A stretch of 64,000 bases of DNA from the NCBI RefSeq assembly GCF_036850765.1, contig NC_089492.1, forward strand, positions 98,103,022 through 98,167,021. Reading direction: 5' to 3'. Shown here piece by piece: positions 34,096 through 45,320 of the stretch (within the stretch, counting starts at the first letter, position 1; the number at the start of each line of letters is the position of its first letter). Source of the DNA: Saccopteryx bilineata (Eukaryota; Chordata; Mammalia; Chiroptera; Emballonuridae). The position numbers were made by a program, and so were the translations under genes. Below the pieces are notes generated by a model. The model did no database searches. It was not told the origin of the DNA and worked only from the letters and a program-made list of their open reading frames with translations.

Positions 34096-34400
34096 TTAAA
34101 GTAAAAATTAAAAATAATGTGTAATAGCATAGAAAATCTGGTACTGTAAGAAACCTTAGAGATGAAAAAGTAAGGTTCAGAGAGGTTACAAGAACCAGAC
34201 CATGTGATCCATCGGTGATACACATTTAACAGCTCTGACAACCTGTCTCCATTTCATTACTAGGTTACTGGATGATTCTGGGATGTTCCCTGAAATGGCT
34301 ACTGCCAAATTGGAGGGACAAAAACACTGAGTTTCTTTGTATTAGAAGTGTGAGAAAAGGAAATGAATAGTAAAAAACACCTTTCACTGTTTTGCAAATG
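34096..34400. other. Unique DNA
   Basis: A second short MIR-like segment (AAGGTTCAGAGAGGTTACAA, about 34171-34190) lies here. Otherwise nothing was recognised. Confidence 0.35.
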
Positions 34401-34416
34401 GAAAAGCACCAAACAC

Positions 34417-34826
34417 GCCCTGGCCAGTTGGCTCAGCGGTAGAGCGTCAGCCTAGCGTGCGGAGGACCCGGGTTCGATTCCCGGCCAGGGCACACAGGAG
34501 AAGCGCCCATTTGCTTCTCCACCCCTCTGCTGCGCTTTCCCTCTCTGTCTCTCTCTTCCCCTCCCGCAGCCGGGGCTCCATTGGAGCAAAGATGGCCCGG
34601 GCGCTGGGGTTGGCTCCTTGGCCTCTGCCCCAGGCGCTAGAGTGGCTCTGGTCGCAACATGGCGACGCCCAGGATGGGCAGAGCATCGCCCCCTGGTGGG
34701 CAGAGCGTCGCCCCTGGTGGGCGTGCCGGGTGGATCCCGGTCGGGCGCTTGCGGGAGTCTGTCTGACTGTCGCTCCCTGTTTCCAGCTTCAGAAAAAATG
34801 AAAAAAAAAAAAAAAAAAAAAAAAAA
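34417..34826 (+). repeat. SINE type A, best-preserved sense copy
   Basis: The head is GCCCTGGCCAGTTGGCTCAG and the 3' side of the tRNA-like part ends GGCCAGGGC, so a full 7-bp acceptor-like stem is possible. The A box (TGGCTCAGCGG) and B box (GGTTCGATTCC) match RNA polymerase III consensus. The anticodon-loop position reads CTAGCGT, giving AGC as in tRNA-Ala. The CpG-rich body is intact and an A25 tail follows. GAAAAGCACCAAACAC flanks it perfectly (34401-34416 and 34827-34842). Frames of 76-142 codons across it are SINE sequence. Confidence 0.97.
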
Positions 34827-34842
34827 GAAAAGCACCAAACAC

Positions 34843-36645
34843 AAAGTTTCAGAGCATTTTCTCATTTCCCAGAAGTACACTGCAGTTTTTAATCACACTC
34901 TCAGAGGCTGGTATCTACACAGAAATATAGAATATAGCCAGAGGGCTTGTTGAAATGGAGGTTTTAATAACAGAGAAAATGAAGTACTCTGAAAATCGCA
35001 TTTGACTTTAGAAATGTATGCAGACCGGCTTACTAAGTAGTGCTCTAAACAGGAAGTAAAAGCTCAAGCACTTGATTGATACTCACAGCCTGCACAACCT
35101 TGAGAGATTTATGTCATCTCTCTAAATGGCATGTTCCTTACAGATGAAAGAGAAATCTTGCTGCATCCCTAATGATGAGTATGTTGATGATGACGGATCG
35201 AAGGGTAAAGCCCTTCCCAATTTTTAAGACAATTTTGGATCAAGGGCAGGCCACTAATAATGGAACACTTTACAGCTGGTGACATTAGATGTATCTCCTT
35301 TAGCACATGAATTGTCCTAGATAGATATAAATAAGGAGAAAATATTAGTTCTAGAACTTACTGTTAGTGTGTGATTTAGGGATCTGATGACCCAGCTTAG
35401 AAAAGGACCAGACTGAAGGTATGCCTGTTCCATGACACCACACATCCAGGGGCAGCTCAGATCCCTTTGTGAAATTCTGTGAGCTTCTAATAGCCTGGGA
35501 GAGCTTATCTATACCAATAAAGAGACCATGGTTTAGAAATAAGATTACAGAAAGGGTCAAAATCTGACACTTTTTGCTCTATTAGATATTTACTTAGGTC
35601 TCTTGTCAACAGACCTCAAAACAAACAAACAAAAAATTATTGTAGCAGGTATCCATTGATTCCAAGTGTAGGGTAACACATAACTTATTAACTAAGAAAA
35701 TAGTTTTTTCTAAACGTGGACTTAAACAGTATTTTTAAATTAATGTATACTGTGCTATTAGCTTTCCAATAGGTCAGTCCATTAAATGAACACTCAGGCC
35801 CTCAAATCCCACTAGTGAAAATATTAAAGAGTGAAGTCAAGTTGAATGAAACCAGACAATAAAAAGGATTGTTGCCAACCCTGCTGAAATCCATGCCACT
35901 ACCCAAGGCTTCAGGATATTGTAAGAGACAGAGGAAGGACAAGTATACAAGGATGCATCCTTTTTGTTTAGGATGATATATATGTACCAGAGGGATGCTT
36001 GGGTAGCATAGGCATAAATTTCAGATCAACAGAGTAAGGTTAACACTGAGCAGAAGGGCCCTTGTTCCTTGTGAATGTGTCATCATTAAGCACCTTTGTA
36101 TGAGGAGTATCCAGATAAAAACTTTGATTATCTGGAACTTGAACCATTTCCCTCCCTCTTGTACGTTTAGGTTTTAAAAGCATCAATGTAGATGGCTGCA
36201 CTGGGAGAGCAAGGAAGACTTAAATGAGGATGGAAATCACCAGTGATATTCTGGATGGGTTGAAGAGTAACCGAGAGGATAAGAGACCACAGTGGATAGT
36301 CAGTATCAGATCTGATTAGAAATGACATCATGGTCACAAAGATTAATTCACAGCAGAGGTACAAGAAGGGGAGGGTGCTCCCTATTCAGAGTCCATCCCT
36401 TTACAAGAGTTGGTCAAAGCTACCAAGATTATTGGAACACCAGGCATGAAAAGTGGGGTTAAAGAAAAGACTCTAGTCCCTTCCAGAACAGAAGTGCTCA
36501 GATGTAAACCAAGGCAGAAGCTTGGTTTTAGAGTTTCAGTCAGTGAGGGGGAGGTAAGGAAGTGGTATGATTTAGGACTACATGGTTAGACCAGAGCTTA
36601 TTGCTGGCACATCAGTATCTCAATCTTCTTGCGGTGGAACTGACA
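34843..36645. other. Unique DNA
   Basis: No firm repeat or gene. Minus frames at 35351-35560 and 36167-36364 lack recognisable motifs. Confidence 0.4.
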
Positions 36646-37545
36646 CAGAAGTCATTATCTGTGATTTCACTTTCTCTGGTTTCAGTTACCCACAGTCCAC
36701 CGCAGCTCAAAGATATTAACAAGAAAATTCCAGAAATAAACAATTTGTAAGTTTTAAATCACAGGCCATTCTGAGTAGCATGATGACATCTCACCCTATC
36801 CTACCCAGAACATGAATCATCACTTTGTCCAGCACTACCCATCTGGTAGTAGCCATCTTGGTTATCAGATCTGTTGTCATAGTATTGCAGAGCTTGTGTT
36901 CAAATAACCCTTACTTGTAATAACCCCAAAGCACAAGAATAGTGGTATTGTCATTTTGGATATGCCAACAAAAGCCATAAAGTGCTTCCTTTAAATGATA
37001 GGTGAAAGTTCTTGACTTAAAAAGGGAAAGAAGAAAAAAAAGCATATGCCAACATTGCTAAGATCTATGGTAAGAATAAATCTTCTATTGGTGAAATTGT
37101 GAAGGAAAAAAATCGATATTAGTTTTATTGCCGTACCTCACACTACAAAAGTTATGGCCATAGTGCATGATTAATTCTTAGTTAAGACAGGAAAGCAGTG
37201 CATTTGTGGGTTGAAGACATAAATAGAAAACGCGTTCTGACTGAGAGCAACACAGTATGCCAGAAAGCACTGAGCCTATAAAACAATGGGTCCCCTGAAG
37301 TGAGTGACTACATTCACATAACTTTTATTACAGTATATTGTCATAATTGTTTCATTTTATTATTAGTTATCATCAATCGCTCACTGTGCCTAAATTATAA
37401 ATAAAACTTTATCATCTATATATATACAGGTATATATAAAATACAAAAGGAGCATAGAGAGAGTTCACTACTGTCCATGGTTTCAGGAAGCCAATGGGGT
37501 TTTTTAAATGTATCCCCAAAGATAACAGGGGTGGGGGGACTACTG
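36646..37545 (+). mobile_element. Tigger-type (pogo) transposon, internally deleted
   Basis: The right end read inward is CAGTAGTCCCCCCACCCCTG, with TA outside (37546-37547). The left end is CAGAAGTCATTATCTG. Inside are GTTTCAGTTACCCACAG, AAATTCCAGAAATAAACAAT and remnants of the N-terminal transposase coding region (AGGTGAAAGTTCTTGACTTA, GCTAAGATCTATGGTAAGAA, TTCTATTGGTGAAATTGTGA). These match the Tigger helix-turn-helix region as I recall it. Frameshifts and a large internal deletion (the full element is about 2.4 kb) leave no function. Confidence 0.85.
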
Positions 37546-37547
37546 TA

Positions 37548-38390
37548 TTGCAAATTCTATCATCCATAGGACTGAGGTTCATGTGCATATATAGGGGCAT
37601 ATAGGTAGTGGACTTTGGATTTTCATACTAATGTGTTTTTTTTCTCCCTATAGTATGGTGGGGCTTTGGGATATATTAGTGACATACTCCCAGATTTGTT
37701 GAAAGTAGACTGCTTTTGCCTGGAACCCTTTTCTAAGAGAAGTATTTTCTTAACAAGGCTTTCCAAGGTCAGGATTATCAACACTTTAACTAAATCAGTG
37801 AATTCAAACCCGCAGTATTTTCATAAAATGCATTTTATGTAAAAAGATATTTATCTCTTAACTCAGATTAACTGTTTTTTCACCAAATTTGCATAAGTTA
37901 TGTCAGCTCCCTGTATTCCTCAGTTCCAAATAACAGACATCACTGCTCAGTCTAGTTTATTAAGCCACCCAGTGTGGGGAATGCATTGCCTTGTTCGGTT
38001 GGCCACTTAGAGAGCGTCCCTACAGACTCCACCAGCGCCTGGGGATCTCACTCAGCCCTCACACAGTGTGCTCTCCGGGCACACCAGTCTCCTCCCAGGC
38101 CTCAGCATGGCAGCTGCCGTGCCCCGTGGGGCAGCAAGCTCTCCTCTGTTTTGCATTGTTCATCAGAGGATTACCACTTTACACAGAGTGCTATCTCCTG
38201 CGATGCATGGACTAGAAAACCTGCATGATAACCCAGACAGGATGATTTTTAAGTTCTGTCTATGCCAGAACCAGGATGTATTTGAAACAGAACAAGAAAG
38301 AGTTGCAGATTAAGCCTAGTGAAATCCTAAAGGAAGTAGGGGCTGCTCCATTTTTCTCTCTCTTAGCTTAGATACCCAACCACAAAATTT
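37548..38390. other. Unique DNA with a GC-rich patch
   Basis: The 37970-38240 portion is clearly GC-richer than its surroundings, with three overlapping plus frames (74-84 codons). I recognise no domain and no repeat. Confidence 0.35.
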
Positions 38391-38408
38391 CTATCCTTAC
38401 AGACTTTT

Positions 38409-38803
38409 TTTTTTTTTCCTCATTTTTTCTGAAGCTGGAAACGGGGAGAGACAGTCAGACAGACTCCCGCATACGCCCGACTGGGATCCACCCGGCACGC
38501 CCACCAGGGGCGATGCTCTGCCCACCAGGGGGCGATGCTCTGCCCATCCTGGGCGTCGCCATGTTGCGACCAGAGCCACTCTAGCGCCTGAGGCAGAGGC
38601 CACAGAGCCATCCCCAGCGCCCGGGCCATCTTTGCTCCAATGGAGCCTTGGCTGCGGGAGGGGAAGAGAGAGACAGAGAGGAAAGCACCGCGGAGGGGTG
38701 GAAAAGCAAATGGGTGCTTCTCCTGTGTGCCCTGGCCGGGAATCGAACCCGGGTCCTCCGCACGCTAGGCCGACGCTCTACCGCTGAGCCAACCGGCCAG
38801 GGC
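38409..38803 (-). repeat. SINE type A, near full length
   Basis: Antisense copy with T-run, CpG-rich body and intact head. CTATCCTTACAGACTTTT (38391-38408) and CTATCCTCATAGACTTTT (38804-38821) flank it, with two mismatches. Confidence 0.95.
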
Positions 38804-39194
38804 CTATCCTCATAGACTTTTGTTTTCACTCAATATATTATTTATTCAAATATATATCAGCAGATGCATGTATGCACATTGATGAGGCTAATGTAGTCCT
38901 CCGGCCCTATAAGATAAGCAAAGGGCCACTCTGTTTCACTTTGGTGTTTTATACAAAAGTCTAAAATATTGCATGTATCATCTAAAAACCAAATAGTAAT
39001 TTTCTCTCCCCAAAAAAGAGTTTAATGAATATCTGGCTCCCAAGACTAAAATGTGTTAGCTATCAGATCATTGTACAGGTCTCTACTTTCAGTTTACACA
39101 AAGTGAAAAGAAAAAGACTTTTTGAAGACATTTTAATATATTTAGCCTTTTAAGAAGACCGATCACATCTCATCTCACCAACTGAGAAGAGCTT

Positions 39195-39580
39195 TCTGTG
39201 GTTTGTTTTCTTTTGTTTTTTATATTTTTCTGAAGTCAGAAGCAGGAAGCAGAGAGATATACTCCCATATGTGCCCAACCAGGATCCACCCAGCATGCCC
39301 ACCAGGAGGCAATGCTCTGCCCATCTGAGCCGTTGCTCCATTGCAACCAGAGCTATTCCAGCAGCTGGGGTGGAGACCATGAAGCCATCCTCAGTGTCCA
39401 GGCCAACTTTGCTCCAATGGAGCTTTGGCTGTGGGAGGGGAAGAGAGAGATAAAGAGAAAGGAGAAGGGGAAGGGTGGAGAAGCAAATGGGCGCTTCTCC
39501 TGCGTGCCTTGGCTGGGAATCAAACCCTGGACTTCCACACACCAGGCTGACACTCTACCACTGAGTTAATCAGCCAGGGC
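39195..39580 (-). repeat. SINE type A, older diverged copy
   Basis: Antisense; many CpGs have decayed to TpG/CpA and the head ends CAGCCAGGGC. AAGAGCTT flanks it (39187-39194 and 39581-39588) and similarity continues four more bases with one mismatch. Confidence 0.92.
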
Positions 39581-39588
39581 AAGAGCTT

Positions 39589-40373
39589 ACTGTTTTAAAT
39601 TTTACTATGTTGGTGCCTTAAATGGTAGGTGACTTATCACACTTGCTTGTCAGTCAAAGTTTTCACAGGACAATTGCAGCATTCTCTGCACTGTTATGGT
39701 GTCAGCCAAGCAAGCAAGAAATTCTCATACTCTTTGATTTAAGTGACAACACAGAGCGGCAGTCTCCTGATATATATGTTACATCTAGTTATCTTTCGCT
39801 GTCTTCAGTATGAGATCTGTGTTCTTAAGGATGGAAACCCATAAATATCTGAAGGTAAAAGGAAAGATAATCAGTGATGTGGTTTGGGAATTTCACAGTA
39901 AATACTCAGGACTTCCCTCAATGAGGATGGCAGTGTTTCCTGGCAAAGATGAATTAGAAGCATTGTTTACTGAGAGTTGGATTTGGGAGGATGTTTTAAC
40001 CATCAGGTGAAATGTAAGCTAAGAGATAATTAAATGATTTTTAGAATTGAGAGGTTTTTAAATTTTTTTTCTTCAGGGAACATTCTGGTGCTTTCCTTGA
40101 TTAAAAAAATATGTTTCAAAGTCTGCAACAGAGAATGATTCCCTTGACAGAGAAAACAGCTTCAATGTCACACATAGGACAGAATCTCTGGAGGTGCTGA
40201 AAGGTTCAGGGCGAGTGGAGAAGCGGGAAAGGGAAGGGACAGTCAAGTCCATGAAGGAAAGGCTGGAAATACATTCTCAGAGCATTTGGAAGAAAATAAG
40301 CCAATCCTGAGCCTGTAAAAAATAAGAATTTAAGTTGTAAAGTGTTGTAAAGTACTGATAGATGTCTTCAGAA
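39589..40373. other. Unique DNA
   Basis: No repeat recognised. The adjoining plus frames at 39622-40010 have no recognisable domain and no good start context. Confidence 0.35.
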
Positions 40374-41115
40374 TTGTTTTTAGTTTTTATTAAATTTATT
40401 GGGCAACACTGGTTAATAAAATTATATAGGTTTCAGGCATCCAGTTCTATAATACATCATCTGTATATTATACTGTGTGTGTCTACCACCCCAAGTCAAG
40501 TCTCCTTCCGACACCACTTATCCCCTCCTTTACTCTCTTCTACCTCCCCCCTTCCCCTTTCCTTCTGGAAACGCCATAGTGGCACTGTGGAGAGCAGGCT
40601 GCAGTTACCTCAAAAACTTAAAAATAGACCTGCCTTCAGACTCAATGATCCACTTCCGGGAATATATCCAAAGAAATCTGACATACTAATTCAAAAGAAT
40701 ATACGCAACCCTATGTCCAATACAGCGCCATTTTACAATAGCCAAGATATAGAAACAGCCCAAGTGTCCGTCAGTAGATGAGTGGATAAAAAAATTCACC
40801 AGTCTCACCACTGAATACTACTCAGCCGAATAAAAGAGAAGGAAATATTAACTTTTGCGACAACACAGATGGACTAGAGAGTATTATGCTAAGTGAAATA
40901 AGCCAGTCAGAGAAAGAAAAGTGCCATATGATTTCACTAATATGTGGAAGTTAATGAACAAAATAAACTAACAAACAAAATAGAAACAGTATCATAGATA
41001 GAGAGCAGACTACCAGCTGCCAAGTGGGACAGGAGTTGTGGGGCTGGGTGAAAAAGGTAAAGGGATAAAGGAAAACAAATTTATAGACACAGACAACAGT
41101 ATGATGACTGTATGG
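40374..41115 (-). mobile_element. L1 with 5' inversion (twin priming)
   Basis: The left part (40374-40582) is antisense L1 3' terminus, with TTATTAAATTTATTGGGCAA, TATATAGGTTTCAGGCATCC and then the C-rich polypurine complement. The right part (about 40590-41115) is sense L1 ORF2 end plus proximal 3' UTR (ACTCAGCCGAATAAAAGAGA, GTGAAATAAGCCAGTCAGAG). In L1 order the right part ends (ACAGTATGATGACTG) just where the left part begins (TTTCCAGAAGG). That is the layout produced by twin priming. No target duplication could be found, so the copy is probably old. Confidence 0.7.
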
Positions 41116-41831
41116 AGACTCTGAGAACCATGGTAATGCTGACCTGGCACACAGTGAGTACAAAGTTACAACTGCCCGAAGGATGAATGAAGGTGAAAAT
41201 TCACCAGATCAGTGAGTCCTTTGTCTTTTGAGAGCCAGAAGATATAGTTCTTGCAAGGCCAAATTAATAACTGTTCCCTTTTTTTTTTATGTTATTTTCC
41301 TGTTAAATAGAAGTGGAAACTTTTAGTTTAAAACCCAAACTGTATTAAACTAGTCGATTTATTTGTGGATGTTTACCTTATACAGATAATTATGGTTGTC
41401 AATGGCAAAGGCATTAAATTTCTCAAACTGTGCCGTCCTCTTCTTTTTCCTGGTGATCTCCTAGATTCAGAACCACATTTTTAAATCAACCACATAAAAA
41501 TTAGCACAATTACCACTGGATACAGAAGTCAGGGAATAGGTCTGATATACATATAAAATAGAACAACAACAACAACAATAATAGTTAGTGACATGAGCCA
41601 CGTCCCCTGATTATGCAATTTGATTTAATTTTTAAATGGAATTCTCAACTGAAAGAGACAATGAGTGTTTTTACGGAGTTATGTATACTTTTTCTGTAGA
41701 CAGCCAGCTGGCCTGAGGGCAGAAATGAGCATTTCCATTTGAAACCCTACTTTGCTCAGCTGGGTAATGCATGGGCTTCTTACAAGTGTATTCAAAACAC
41801 TAAAAAGTGTATTTAAGCATTTTAGAGAAAG
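41116..41831. other. Unique DNA
   Basis: A short (ACA/ATA)n tract is at about 41561-41583; otherwise anonymous. Confidence 0.4.
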
Positions 41832-41833
41832 TA

Positions 41834-41910
41834 CACTGCTCACACAAATTAGGGGATATTTCAAAATGAATATGAAGCAATAAAATATTCCCTAATTTAT
41901 GTGAGCAGTG
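41834..41910. mobile_element. 77-bp palindromic mariner-type MITE
   Basis: CACTGCTCACACAAATTAGG at the left pairs with the inward right end CACTGCTCACATAAATTAGG. The arms stay complementary for about 30 bases with few mismatches, leaving a short central loop. TA flanks both sides (41832-41833 and 41911-41912). The structure is like MADE1-type mariner miniature elements, but the sequence differs. Confidence 0.9.
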
Positions 41911-42181
41911 TATTTGCTTTTCCTCCTCTTTCCTCATCAGAAATGCAGAAAAAGAAATACTGCAAGCACCACTGTGAATCCATTACCATAAATAACAGAA
42001 TTATCACCAGTCTATTCAGAGTCAGCAAATAAAAATTTGCGAACTTGCTGTTTACCCTTGTCACAAACATGTTTCTCTAAATAAAGTAGACATTTGATAA
42101 TCAGATGTGTCTTTCACTTCCAGTAGAGTACTGAATTTTGTTGATGCAGATGATAGCTCATCCAGAAAACCTTAGATTCTT

Positions 42182-42579
42182 TTTTTTTTTTTTTTTGTAT
42201 TTTTCTGAAGCTGGAAACGGGGAGAGACAGTCAGACAGACTCCCGCATGCGCCCGACCGGGATCCACCCGGCTCGCCCACCAGGGGCGACGCTCTGCCCA
42301 CCAGGGGGCGATGCTCTGCCCCTCCAGGGCGTCGCTCTGCCGCGACCAGAGCCACTCTAGTGCCTGGGGCAGAGGCCAAGGAGCCATCCCCAGCGCCCGG
42401 GCCATCTTTGCTCCAATGGAGCCTTGGCTGCGGGAGGGGAAGAGAGAGACAGAGAGGAAGGAGGGGGTGGGGGTGGAGAAGCAAATGGGCGCTTCTCCTA
42501 TGTGCCCTGGCCGGGAATCGAACCCAGGTCCCCCGCACGCCAGGCCGACGCTCTACCGCTGAGCCAACCGGCCAGGGCT
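42182..42579 (-). repeat. SINE type A, near full length
   Basis: Antisense; T-run, intact CpG-rich body and intact tRNA head. AAACCTTAGATTCTT flanks it (42167-42181 and 42580-42594). The duplication is perfect, so it is a young copy. Confidence 0.96.
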
Positions 42580-42594
42580 AAACCTTAGATTCTT

Positions 42595-44946
42595 ATATAG
42601 CTTTTTAATTACAGAACAAAAAAAAAAGACTCCACTGAGCTACTTGACCTAATGTCTGTAAAACTGGCTTTCAGTGTGACTTACTGGACTTCCATTACCA
42701 CAGGGGGTAGATTAAATACAAGACAGTGGAATTAAAACCCACACAGTAACCCTAATTCCCCTGTCTGTCCTCTTTATTACCACTGCAGATCTGCTCTGTT
42801 CTGCCTGATAAAATCTATCCTACGGGAGTTATATATTCCCATCCTCCACCAATTTTCTGCCTAGACTGGGATTTCCCATTCTTTTCTGTTGTGTGGTCCT
42901 TCACCCTCATGCGACTGAGAATCCCACTGTCCTCCACACACCTCTCCTCATTCACCTGAACCAGCAGTTACTTTCATAGCTATAAATGGAAATATCTTTT
43001 GACATTTTATCTGTTGGTTTTTCTGTTAACTGCATCTATCTGTCTGTCTGTCTGTCTCCTATAAATATAAAGTCCCTTCTAAGATTCTCTACATCTCTAA
43101 ATCCAGAATTCCACACACAGTGATACCCCCAACCAATGGTGTATACCATGTTCAAAGCCTAGAACTCCACAGAGAGGAAGCAGAAAATAAGGTCATTTTG
43201 TCCTGCTTCCTAGCTCTATGGGGCTAATTCTCCCTTACTCCTCAGAGTAAATTGAGGGCAGATCTCAAGACTTTTCTGGCCAGTCTCAGAAAATGAAAAT
43301 TCTTGAGGACCTTTTCAGTCAGAGAGCACTTCCTATAAGTTGAATGACCTCATAGTAACAAAACTCCAAATTCCACTAAAGTAAAAACACATTCCTTCCA
43401 CGGCTTGTTTCTGCTTCACAGTGTAACCCACAGAGGGAAAAGAGGTCTGTGCCTCTGCAACCTCATCCACACTCGACCTCTCCCTCCCCACCCCCACCTA
43501 GGCTGCATGCTGACTCCTCTGGGCTGAAGGGGTGAAAGGGGAGGTCATGGACAGGAAATGGCTTCTCCTACTGGTATGACTTAGACGTGGTCAGGTACTA
43601 ACTAGCTACATGAATTGAGCAATTTGTTTAATTTCTGTAAGCATCAGTCAGAATGAATATAAATAAGGCATTTTGTAACTCCTGAGATGGGGCAGGCATT
43701 CAGTATGTCTCAGGTATTATTTCTCCTCAAATCAAGTCTCTCTCATGTGATACCGTGTATTATTCTGGAAAATCCCCATTAGAAATAGGAGAGCAGCTTC
43801 TTTGCTGCAGGTAGAAGCCCACTGCAATCTCTGGTGTCTAACAGCTACCTTCGAACTCTACCCAAAGCTCTCATGGCAGTGCTTCCTTGTAAAACACAGG
43901 CTGGCTCCTTCCCCAGTGTGGTCCTCATCTGACCCTCCTGAGGCAAACACCTCTGCTCTGTCTTCCACTGATGCCCAATGTGTCACCTTGTGCCACCAGA
44001 CAGCTAAGCTGACATAGCTTCATATTAAATTTTCATTCCCTATGTTCTGTCAAACATCAGGGGACAATATAAAGCTGTGTGTGTGTGCTCTCCTGAGCTT
44101 TGGGTAAGAAGCAGCTTCCCACATCATATACTCTAACATTTTTTTCTAAAGATTTTTTTTTTTTAGTTTCAACCTTTGAAGGCCTAAGAATGGGTGTTGG
44201 GCTAAGAATTGTGGGACCTACTTATGTTCTTTTCATCTGCAAGTGCCTAAGGTGGTCTAGCTATGCACCCTGGGCTATAGATTGCTCACCCCCTACAGTT
44301 TGATCTTGACCTTTCAGAACTCTCATGTCTGCTACAACAGTAGGTTCTGAGATTCCTTTTTCTGGTTATTTCCTCTTTATTTCAGATACACATCTTCTGA
44401 ATCTCATCATATTCATGAAAGCATATCTAGGTAATAGGGAAATTTCAGATGCTTAGAACAGTTACAAAGTTCAACTCGACTAGAAATATTCGGTTCTGTT
44501 TACCTCACGCTTGGATTTGTGCTATTCTCAATCATTTTTCACTTTGTTCTCTATACTATATGTTTATATTCTCTAATTCCATTTTAAATCTGTCTTGTCC
44601 AGAAGGAGTTTCTGCCAGGTCTCCCAGCCCTCAGAAGAGGCAGCACATCTTCTCTAGCAGATTATTTCCCTGGTCCAGCTCTTTTTGAAAGTGCCACTAT
44701 ATTCCTAGCACCTAAACACAGCGCTTGGAACATAGCAGTGCCCAATAAACATCCTGCTTTCAAGTCAAGTGGTATCATATAGGTAAGTACTTCAACTGAA
44801 AGGGTGAGTTATGATTTGCCATTCCCCAGACCTAGACCTCTGAACTAGTCATAACCTTCCAATGCCAATGAACTATTAACTTGAGTCTTTTACACACAGA
44901 GACAGTCAAATCAAATAGTAAGAAGATAAGCCATTCCCATATATCT
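42595..44946. other. Mostly unique DNA with MIR fragments
   Basis: A MIR-like segment is at about 43568-43725 (GAGCAATTTGTTTAATTTCT, CAGGCATTCAGTATGTCTCA) and another tail at about 44692-44755 (CAGTGCCCAATAAACATCC). A (TCTG)n tract lies at about 43028-43057. No gene was recognised in the remaining sequence; the frames at 43802-44688 lack motifs. Confidence 0.4.
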
Positions 44947-45320
44947 TTTTTTTTTTTTTGTATTTTACTGAAGCTGGAAACGGGGAAGCAGTCAGACAAA
45001 CTCCCTCATGCGCCCGACCCGGATCCACCCGGCACGCCCACCAGGGGGCGATGCTCTGCCCATCTGGGGCATCGCTCTGTCGTGACCAGAGCCACTCTAG
45101 CACCTGGGGCAGAGGCCAAGGAGCCATCCCCAGCGCCCGGGCCATCTTTTGCTCCAATGGAGCCTTGGCTATGGGAGGAGAAGAAAGAAACAGAGAGGAA
45201 GGAGAGGGGGAGGGGTGGAGAAGCAGATGGGTGCCTCTCCTGTGTGCCCTGGCCGGGAATCGAACCCGGGACTTCTGCACGCCAGGCCGATGCTCTACCA
45301 CTGAGCCAACCGGCCAGGGC
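44947..45320 (-). repeat. SINE type A
   Basis: Antisense with T-run, TGAAGCTGGAAAC block and head ending CCGGCCAGGGC at 45320. No clean duplication is visible. The 125-154 codon frames across it on both strands are repeat-derived. Confidence 0.94.

Noticed and set aside
34417..34490. Possible functional tRNA-Ala gene
   Set aside because: The tRNA-like part continues straight into the SINE body and A-tail with flanking duplications, so it is a SINE head. The same holds for the other copies.
39622..40010. Two adjoining plus frames as a gene
   Set aside because: No recognisable domain or homologue comes to mind, and no splice-site or codon-use evidence supports it.
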